NCBI GenBank assembly: GCA_003223065.1
Contig: QHXU01000081.1
Coordinates: 24,207 to 29,293, forward strand
Source of the DNA: Acidobacteriota bacterium
Lineage (GTDB): Bacteria; Acidobacteriota; Terriglobia; Bryobacterales; Bryobacteraceae
DNA length: 5,087 nt
Direction: 5' to 3'
A program made the translations under genes and the position numbers. The notes under the pieces were generated by a model. It was not told the origin of the DNA. It worked only from the letters and a program-made list of their open reading frames with translations, and did not search any database. Below, one piece after another: positions 1 to 5,087 of the stretch. Numbering within the stretch: the first letter of the stretch is position 1; each line of letters begins with the position of its first letter.

Positions 1-2090
1 CGACCATCTCTGCCGGAGATTTTAACGGGAACAACTGGGATGCCGACAACGTAAAGAACCAGAACCTCACATCCTACACGATCGAGGACAACGTGACCTG
101 GGTCAAAGGCAAGCACTCGATGTGGTTCGGGGGGTCGGTGCGGCGGGAGTACAACAACGTTCGCGAGTTGCAGCAATCGCAGGGCTCGCACGATTTCGCC
201 GAAAGCTGGACGGCGTTGTACGATCCGGCGGGAGATGAGGCAGTCTCGTTTACCGGCGTCGGCCTGGCGTCGATGGCTCTGGGACTGCCAACCTTTTTGT
301 CGAATCAGTACAACCGCGGCTATTTCTACTTCCAACAGACGGAAGCGGGCCTGTATTTTCATGACAGTTGGAAGGTTTCGCCGCGGCTAACGGTGGAAGC
401 AGGACTGCGGTGGGAGAAGTGGACACCCTACAAAGAGAAATTTGACCGCCTGGTCAACATTGACATCAATCACATCGCTGGCCAATTTCAGGTGATCACG
501 CCGGGAAGCACGACGATGGAAAGCCTTCCGAACGTTCCACCATCGGCCCTGGCTTCGTGGGCGGCGCGCGGGCTGACTTGGAAAACGGCAAACCAGGCCG
601 GACTGCCTTCCGCGCTGATTCCGGTCGACAATACCAACTTCGGGCCGCGGCTTGGCCTCGCATACAGGCTGACACCGAAAACCTCGATCCGGGCCGGTTT
701 TGGCGAATATTTCTGGACGTTGCCGCTATCGCAGATCCTGCAGACGTCGCGGACGAACCCACCGTTGAATTTGCGCTATACCAACCAGCTCGGCTCGCTC
801 GATGGAACCAGCACCTACGCGGTGCGCACGCTGCCTCAGCCGAATTACTATGTCGGCAAAGCGCAGGTGGATATCAACGGCGTGATCCAGATATCGCCGG
901 GCGCGCAGTCGGCCATCCCGTTCGATTTTACAAATTGGACCGACAGCCGCGCGCGTGAATGGCAGTTCACGATCGAGCGCGAGGTGCTGAAGAACACAGC
1001 GCTGAGGCTGAGCTACATCGGCGGCCACGGTTCGAACCTCGAGCAGCGGGTGGGTCTGAACAATCAGGAGGCGCAGTACAACTATCAGGCGCGTACTGGA
1101 TTGCAAGTACCGAGCCGGCTCGACCTGCTGCGGGTCAATCCGGACTGGAATTTCGGCAACGGCGTGGTGGCCAAGGCGGGATACTCGAACACGCACTCCT
1201 TGCAAGTGCAGCTCGAGCGGCGTTATTCGAGCGGGCTGGCCTTTCAATGGTTCTATACGTTCACGCGCTCGCTGACAACCACGGACGCGGGCGCCTCCAC
1301 CAGCGGCAACGGCGGAATAAATGATGCAGCCGGGCAGCCGCAAGTTCCTGAGAACATCCAGTTGCTCGGCGAGCCGAATCTCAGCTTTGACCAACGGTTG
1401 CGGCTTCAATATTACAACTCGACGCAAATACCCCCGCATCACATTCGCTGGAATGGTATCTACGATCTCCCGTTCGGCAGGGGCCAGCGATTTGCAAAGG
1501 GTGTCTCAGCGCTGATGAACGCGGTGGTTGGCGGCTGGCAGCTTGCAACCATCGGCGACTGGCGGAGCGGAACCTGGCTGAGCGTGAACGCGAGCGAGTA
1601 CATGTTCGGCAATCCAGCCCTAAGTCCGGACCAGCGCCTGACTCTGACGTTCAACGGCAGGCCGCAGAGATTGTATTTCGCCGGCGATTTCAATCCATTG
1701 CTCGCAACCAATGTCTCGCAGCAGGCGCTGCAGGCTCTGGTTCCGGTGAACCGGGGGGCGCGCGTGATCCATCCGGTCGGGGCGGCGTTCGACAACCGCC
1801 TGCCCCAGCCGCTGGCCAACGGGACTGTGAGGAACACATCGATCACGGACACGCTCAGCTGGAATTCGCGGGCGTTCTTCCAGGGCCCGAGGGCGTGGAA
1901 CACGGACGTGTCGGTCTTCAAGAATTTCAGCTTTACCGAGTCGGTGAAACTGCGATTCACGGCCGATTTCTTCAACTTCTTCAATCACCCGAATGACTTG
2001 AGTCCCAACAGCACGACTGGGCTGCAGGATCTGAGCCAGCAGACCAATGAGCCGCGGATCATTCAGTTTTCGCTGCGCCTTGCGTGGTGA
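1..2090 (+). CDS. TonB-dependent receptor / Oar-like outer-membrane protein, C-terminal part (5' end outside window)
   Basis: The frame is open from base 3 to the TGA at 2088-2090, giving 695 visible residues. The GTG at 93 is an internal codon, since coding continues upstream without a stop (TISAGDFNGNNWDADN...). The visible part is the beta-barrel: many short amphipathic stretches ending in aromatics (for example SIRAGFGEYF near 690-720 and FQWFYTFTRSL near 1243-1275). Near the end are two stretches typical of the acidobacterial Oar-like family, GPRAWNTDVSVFKNF (1884-1928) and FFNFFNHPND (1968-1997). The protein ends in QFSLRLAW, with the terminal aromatic expected for BAM-inserted barrels. 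Family members are usually about 1000-1200 residues, with a signal peptide, a carboxypeptidase-regulatory-like domain and a plug; those parts would lie left of the window. By family, it sits in the outer membrane and may import ligands with TonB energy, or serve an adhesion/surface role as in Myxococcus Oar. The ligand cannot be read from the sequence. No frameshift is seen. Confidence 0.9.
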   Translation, partial: TISAGDFNGNNWDADNVKNQNLTSYTIEDNVTWVKGKHSMWFGGSVRREYNNVRELQQSQGSHDFAESWTALYDPAGDEAVSFTGVGLASMALGLPTFLSNQYNRGYFYFQQTEAGLYFHDSWKVSPRLTVEAGLRWEKWTPYKEKFDRLVNIDINHIAGQFQVITPGSTTMESLPNVPPSALASWAARGLTWKTANQAGLPSALIPVDNTNFGPRLGLAYRLTPKTSIRAGFGEYFWTLPLSQILQTSRTNPPLNLRYTNQLGSLDGTSTYAVRTLPQPNYYVGKAQVDINGVIQISPGAQSAIPFDFTNWTDSRAREWQFTIEREVLKNTALRLSYIGGHGSNLEQRVGLNNQEAQYNYQARTGLQVPSRLDLLRVNPDWNFGNGVVAKAGYSNTHSLQVQLERRYSSGLAFQWFYTFTRSLTTTDAGASTSGNGGINDAAGQPQVPENIQLLGEPNLSFDQRLRLQYYNSTQIPPHHIRWNGIYDLPFGRGQRFAKGVSALMNAVVGGWQLATIGDWRSGTWLSVNASEYMFGNPALSPDQRLTLTFNGRPQRLYFAGDFNPLLATNVSQQALQALVPVNRGARVIHPVGAAFDNRLPQPLANGTVRNTSITDTLSWNSRAFFQGPRAWNTDVSVFKNFSFTESVKLRFTADFFNFFNHPNDLSPNSTTGLQDLSQQTNEPRIIQFSLRLAW

Positions 2091-2130
2091 CCGGTTTTCA
2101 CCGCAGTGAGTGCCGCAGGCATGCGCGGAC
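2091..2130. other. Short convergent intergenic gap, no clear terminator
   Basis: Forty bases separate the receptor stop from the stop of the convergent hydrolase gene. The hexamer CCGCAG occurs twice, 12 bases apart. A weak CCGC/GCGG inverted pair with an 8-base loop is possible. No GC stem followed by a T run is present on either strand, so a classical intrinsic terminator is not supported. The two transcripts probably end by another mechanism or read into each other. Confidence 0.5.
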
Positions 2131-4680
2131 TTACTCTACCTCGATCGCCGCGGTCCTGGTCTGCCCGCTGAGCAAGTCCTTCACTCGCAGGGTCCACGTG
2201 CCCCGCACGTCATTAAAGGCGACCGGGAACAGCTTCGACGCACGCCCGTGCGCTGCTAATAAATTGCCCGAATAATAGTCCACGATTTTTCCCGCGGGAT
2301 CGATCACGTCGAGATGGAGGACGTGCGTCGCCGCCGGCGATCTGCGTGCGAACATCATCCCGATCTGCGCGGATTCACCTCGGCGGACGCGCGCGGGAGC
2401 CGACATTTCGAGATCGGAAAACGCTATCGGGGTCACTGTAAAGATCGCCGGTTCGTACGGGTCGAGTGTGACGGTAAGGTCCTTCTGCTTGCCAAGTGGC
2501 TTTGAGGCCCGCGTATCGTAGACATACATCTCTCCTGGTAAAGACAGTCTCACAGCGCGCGGCTTGGCGAAACGGTCATTCGACTTGAACTCAGGAGGGC
2601 CGAGTTCATCCACGCGCAACTGCGGATTGGTGAGCAGTCCGAGCACGGTGACACCGCCGTTGCGGAACAAATGAGTCTCGATGCCAACCGGATGCTGGCC
2701 GGATGTGTCGGCGACAGTGAACTCCGGCTGTACGCCGCCGCCGGCCAGCAACCGGCGCGCGGTTTCGCGAACCGGCCCTTCCTTGCCGAGCAGCCGGTTC
2801 TGGTGGTAATTCAGTGTGTCTTCCGCAATCCGAATCACCTTTCCGGGCGCCAGCTGCATCAACTCGGGCCAAAATGGTTTGTTGAGTTTGCGGCTGTGCT
2901 CATCGAAGATGCCCGGCTCGCCATCACAGATCACGGTCCCGCCTTGCTCGACGAAGGCCCGGATTTCACTCCGTTCCGCAGCCGACAGCGCACTCGAGCG
3001 CGGCAGAACCAGCACCCGATACCCGTGTTGGATGAGTTCGCCCTGCGCAATCTGGCGGTAGGCGACGAAATTGTATTGCAGACCCAAGTCTTCGATCAGC
3101 CGGCACCAGGATTCGCGCAGCCGCAAGAAATCATTGTCCCGGCGCTCATCCGCGCTCGACCGCCGCAAGGCCCAGGCGTCGCCTTTGGGTTTCTGGGCCA
3201 GCATCCATTCCGTTCGCATACTCGCCTGTGAGTAATGGATCGCAATCGGGTCCGCCAGTCGCGTGCTGTTGATCAACAAAGCCGCAATGCCGCCACGGAG
3301 TTCGTTGTAGTACGGCGCCGCCTCGCGGCCGCGGTCGCCCACGGCGTCATCCTTGGAAACGAAACCATTCTTGCCATCCCAGATAATCAGCCCGCGATTA
3401 CCGTGCAATAGCTCATACCACACGCGATGCTTCTCCCAGGGACCTTGCGCGAAAGCGGTGGTCACCACGGCGATGCGTGGATTGATGGACCGGAGGATCT
3501 CGATATTGTTGCCGATATCGTAGGGTTCGATCGCCGTGACCGACTGCGCGATCCGATAGTAGTCGTATCCGCCCCAGCCGGGCATTTGGCCGCCGGCGAT
3601 TCCGGCGTACGCATCCGGATCAGCCGAGCGCACAGCTTCCACGCCCATCTTGAGGGCCCCGGCGTAGGCGATGTCCATCCACTCCTTGAAATCCGCCCAT
3701 GCCGAGAAATTGTCGTCCGTGCGTTGCATGGCTTCGTTCGTGGTCGCCGGCATGACCAGGTCCCAAGAGGTGAAGTTCGTTCCCCACTGCTGGTTCAGCG
3801 CGGCCAGTGTTCCGTAGCGCTCCTGCAGCCAGCGGCGCATGGGTACGAGCGATTCATCTGAGAAATCGAAGTCCCAAAAGGCTGCCAGATCGGCGATCCC
3901 GGATTCATCGCCCAGATCGTAGAACACCGGCCGGTAAGGCGAGAACCGCTTCACGCACTCGACCAATCGATCGTGTATATTGCGAAGCCAGACGGTATCG
4001 GAAAGACTCGGGCGCCGCTTGAACCCCGCCAGGCTACTGGGATCCTTCCGATAAAGCTCCCTTGCTTCATTGAACAGCCAGTTGACCGGTCGATCCGGGA
4101 ACCAGCGATGATAGGCCGAGTAGAAGTCCGTCGCAATATTCTCCGCATACCAGCGCACGTCGTTGTCGAGCAGGAAATTCGGCGGGCTCACGCTCTTTCC
4201 GCCGTGCTGGCCGCCGTTGATACCCAGCGTTTTAAGTAGACGCACCTGCCCGTCGGTGTGCGGCTGCCACATCATGATGATGTAGTCGCTCCACTGCCGC
4301 TCTGGAGGCCGCGCGATAAAAGTCTCTTCCGCGTCTTCCTCGCGCTGATCCGGTTGGCCCTTCTTGTTGCGTCCATGGAACGAGAAGTGTACGTGAAGAA
4401 TGTTTTTCATGGCCGCGCTGCGCCGCAGGTCCAGTGAGAAGCCAATCTGATCTTCATCGGTCAGCTCGAAGGGAATCTTGCGATCATCGACGAGACGGCC
4501 GTGTGAGTCAGTCCAGGTAATCGCCAATTGACCGCTTCCCGTGGCCAGCGCATTCGTCCGGTAGGTTACATCGACGACGGAACCACACTCGAGCGCTTGC
4601 GCGGGGAGAACGATCTTTCCGGCAACACCAGGCGCGGCCAAGGCAGCGGAAGCCAGCACGGACAGAACAAGATCGCGCAT
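2131..4680 (-). CDS. Exported GH42-like (beta-galactosidase fold, trimerisation domain) protein
   Basis: A complete gene of 849 residues, numbered from the ATG at 4680; a GTG directly before it (4683) is an alternative start. Residues 1-21 (MRDLVLSVLASAALAAPGVAG) form a signal peptide, which supports this start. Residues about 22-125 are a beta-rich domain. Residues about 130-470 resemble the GH42 TIM barrel: FYDLGDES (253-260) sits where GH42 enzymes carry the acid/base Glu (here E259), followed by the GH42-like MRRWLQERYGTLAALNQQWG (281-300) and by WYELLHGNRGLIIWDG (421-436). Residues about 475-655 resemble the GH42 trimerisation domain (IAIHYSQASMRTEWML; YRVLVLPRSSALSAAERSEIRAFVEQGG). Residues about 660-750 form a beta domain, and 755-849 an Ig-like domain ending in AAIEVE. 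By family it would hydrolyse beta-linked galactosides or related glycans in the periplasm or outside the cell. The usual MEQ-type nucleophile site reads VVTTAF here (405-410), so activity and substrate are uncertain. It converges on a TonB receptor gene and diverges from dps, so it is probably monocistronic. No Shine-Dalgarno sequence precedes the start. Confidence 0.82.
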   Translation of the reverse strand: MRDLVLSVLASAALAAPGVAGKIVLPAQALECGSVVDVTYRTNALATGSGQLAITWTDSHGRLVDDRKIPFELTDEDQIGFSLDLRRSAAMKNILHVHFSFHGRNKKGQPDQREEDAEETFIARPPERQWSDYIIMMWQPHTDGQVRLLKTLGINGGQHGGKSVSPPNFLLDNDVRWYAENIATDFYSAYHRWFPDRPVNWLFNEARELYRKDPSSLAGFKRRPSLSDTVWLRNIHDRLVECVKRFSPYRPVFYDLGDESGIADLAAFWDFDFSDESLVPMRRWLQERYGTLAALNQQWGTNFTSWDLVMPATTNEAMQRTDDNFSAWADFKEWMDIAYAGALKMGVEAVRSADPDAYAGIAGGQMPGWGGYDYYRIAQSVTAIEPYDIGNNIEILRSINPRIAVVTTAFAQGPWEKHRVWYELLHGNRGLIIWDGKNGFVSKDDAVGDRGREAAPYYNELRGGIAALLINSTRLADPIAIHYSQASMRTEWMLAQKPKGDAWALRRSSADERRDNDFLRLRESWCRLIEDLGLQYNFVAYRQIAQGELIQHGYRVLVLPRSSALSAAERSEIRAFVEQGGTVICDGEPGIFDEHSRKLNKPFWPELMQLAPGKVIRIAEDTLNYHQNRLLGKEGPVRETARRLLAGGGVQPEFTVADTSGQHPVGIETHLFRNGGVTVLGLLTNPQLRVDELGPPEFKSNDRFAKPRAVRLSLPGEMYVYDTRASKPLGKQKDLTVTLDPYEPAIFTVTPIAFSDLEMSAPARVRRGESAQIGMMFARRSPAATHVLHLDVIDPAGKIVDYYSGNLLAAHGRASKLFPVAFNDVRGTWTLRVKDLLSGQTRTAAIEVE

Positions 4681-4689
4681 CACGAAGCA

Positions 4690-4695
4690 AGTATA
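4690..4695 (-). promoter_or_regulatory. Possible -10 box for the GH42-like gene
   Basis: Read on the minus strand this is TATACT, five of six matches to the sigma-70 -10 consensus. It ends 6 bases before the GTG at 4683, so a normally spaced transcript would begin at or next to the start codon. No good -35 hexamer lies 16-18 bases upstream. A TTGACT further up (4749-4754) has no convincing partner -10. Short AT-rich matches arise by chance, so confidence is low. Confidence 0.3.
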
Positions 4696-4708
4696 TGACA
4701 GCCTGTCA
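4696..4708. promoter_or_regulatory. Perfect 13-base palindrome, candidate operator
   Basis: TGACAGCCTGTCA is a perfect inverted repeat with 6-base arms around one central base. It touches the TATACT box of the minus-strand gene and would fall in that promoter's spacer. A dimeric repressor could bind here. The site is short, no second copy was seen in the window, and the regulator is unknown. Confidence 0.35.
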
Positions 4709-4770
4709 GTGATATCCCGCTAAGGGAGTTTTGAAGTAAGGTTACCCAGTCAAAGTTCGCCGTCGGAGCT

Positions 4771-4798
4771 CTTGAAGGAGTGGCACTGGATGTATAAT
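4771..4798 (+). promoter_or_regulatory. Likely sigma-70-type promoter for dps
   Basis: A perfect -10 consensus TATAAT lies at 4793-4798. Upstream, CTTGAA (4771-4776) or TTGAAG (4772-4777) gives an approximate -35 at a short spacing of 15-16 bases. Transcription would start near 4805, leaving a leader of roughly 125 bases before dps. The weak, short-spaced -35 suggests help from an activator or another sigma factor, as is common for stress genes; that last point is inference. Confidence 0.5.
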
Positions 4799-4821
4799 TG
4801 AGGCCGGTCCGGAAGCCAACA

Positions 4822-4941
4822 ATGAAAGCCCGGCTTAGACCATCGCTTCGCCCTGAAAAAAGCGCGAGGGCTGAGCCAGGCAAACTCCAACCCCCAATAA
4901 GAGCCCGCGTACTGCGGCAGGAGAAAGGATGGAACCAATGA
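4822..4941 (+). CDS. Possible 39-residue upstream ORF in the dps leader
   Basis: ATG at 4822 opens a 39-codon frame that ends in TGA at 4939-4941. The stop overlaps an ATG of dps (4938) as ATGA, a layout often seen with translational coupling. A weak GGAAG (4811-4815) lies 6 bases before the ATG. The predicted peptide (MKARLRPSLRPEKSARAEPG...KGWNQ) is strongly basic, with 7 Arg and 4 Lys, and has no recognised domain, signal peptide or run of one amino acid that would suggest classical attenuation. It lies downstream of the TATAAT box, so it should be transcribed with dps. An open frame of this length can occur by chance in GC-rich DNA; it may not be translated. Confidence 0.25.
   Translation: MKARLRPSLRPEKSARAEPGKLQPPIRARVLRQEKGWNQ
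4919..4929 (+). promoter_or_regulatory. Ribosome binding site(s) of dps
   Basis: AGGAG at 4919-4923 is 5 bases before the ATG at 4929. A second purine block, AAAGGA at 4924-4929, is 8 bases before the in-frame ATG at 4938. Both starts therefore have a usable Shine-Dalgarno sequence; the stronger motif belongs to the first. Confidence 0.6.
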
Positions 4942-5087
4942 GCTCAAGCGGAGCGCATCCACAGAAAGGCGTAAAGACCTCAGTAGTTGCCAGGGCCAGC
5001 CTCTCGAGCGACGCGGTCGCGAAGATCTCAAACGAACTGCGTCAATTGCTCGCGGATGTGTTCGCCCTTTATTTGAAGACGAAAAAC
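4929..5087 (+). CDS. dps: Dps, ferritin-like DNA-binding/iron-storage stress protein, N-terminal part
   Basis: The first 53 codons are visible and the gene continues past the right edge. From residue 33 it reads ISNELRQLLADVFALYLKTKN, which matches the first helix of Dps proteins; in that family FALYLKTKN is followed by the FHWH ferroxidase histidine motif, which would lie just outside the window. Before it is a Lys/Arg/Ser-containing flexible tail of about 30 residues, of the kind that in some Dps proteins binds DNA. By family, Dps forms a 12-subunit cytoplasmic shell that oxidises Fe(II) with peroxide, stores the iron and protects DNA in starvation and oxidative stress. The ATG at 4929 was chosen because it has the better ribosome site; ATG 4938, three codons later, is a real alternative. 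An in-frame stop at 4872 limits the gene upstream. It is divergent from the GH42-like gene, and a TATAAT promoter lies about 130 bases upstream. Confidence 0.85.
   Translation, partial: MEPMSSSGAHPQKGVKTSVVARASLSSDAVAKISNELRQLLADVFALYLKTKN

Noticed and set aside
726..1442. Minus-strand open frame of 238 codons opposite the receptor gene
   Set aside because: It lies wholly antisense to a clear beta-barrel gene, its product is Arg-rich with no recognisable domain, and such frames are usual opposite GC-rich genes.
2671..3231. Plus-strand open frame of 186 codons inside the hydrolase gene
   Set aside because: It is antisense to the recognisable GH42 trimerisation-like region, and its product has no family signature or ribosome site that I can see.
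4781..4798. Possible sigma-54 promoter starting TGGCAC
   Set aside because: TGGCAC fits the -24 element, but the required TTGC-like -12 element is absent at the right spacing; TATAAT explains the site better.
4825..4837. AAGCC-C-GGCTT inverted repeat in the dps leader as a hairpin or terminator
   Set aside because: A one-base loop cannot form a stable hairpin, and no T run follows.
4750..5031. Minus-strand open frame of 93 codons across the dps start
   Set aside because: It overlaps the well-supported Dps N-terminus and the dps promoter on the opposite strand; the product is Arg/Ser-rich and unrecognised.

Overview
The window looks like chromosomal DNA of a GC-rich Gram-negative bacterium. 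The best guess is an acidobacterium of the Solibacter/Bryobacter type. This is inferred from the Oar-like TonB-dependent receptor and the large secreted beta-galactosidase-fold protein, both of which are strongly expanded in that group. No RNA gene, mobile element or CRISPR array is visible.

Layout: (1) bases 1-2090, plus strand, hold the C-terminal 695 residues of a large outer-membrane TonB-dependent receptor/Oar-like protein; the gene runs in from the left edge. (2) A 40-base gap separates it from a convergent gene. (3) Bases 2131-4680, minus strand, hold a complete exported protein of about 849 residues with a GH42-like (A4 beta-galactosidase) architecture: signal peptide, N-terminal beta domain, TIM barrel, trimerisation-like domain and C-terminal beta domains. 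The usual GH42 nucleophile motif appears to be altered. (4) Bases 4681-4928 are a divergent intergenic region with a perfect 13-base palindrome beside a -10-like box facing the hydrolase, and a consensus TATAAT box facing right. (5) Bases 4929-5087, plus strand, hold the first 53 codons of a dps gene (ferritin-like DNA-protecting protein), cut by the right edge exactly before the expected FHWH ferroxidase motif. A possible 39-codon upstream ORF lies in its leader.

The receptor and the hydrolase could act together in surface glycan capture and breakdown, but they are convergent and so not an operon; this link is only inference. Dps is a stress and stationary-phase protein unrelated to the other two. 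The window is mostly ordinary. The points that deserve a second look are the atypical active site of the GH42-like protein, the palindrome/-10/start arrangement that suggests a leaderless transcript, and the small ORF overlapping the dps start in an ATGA.
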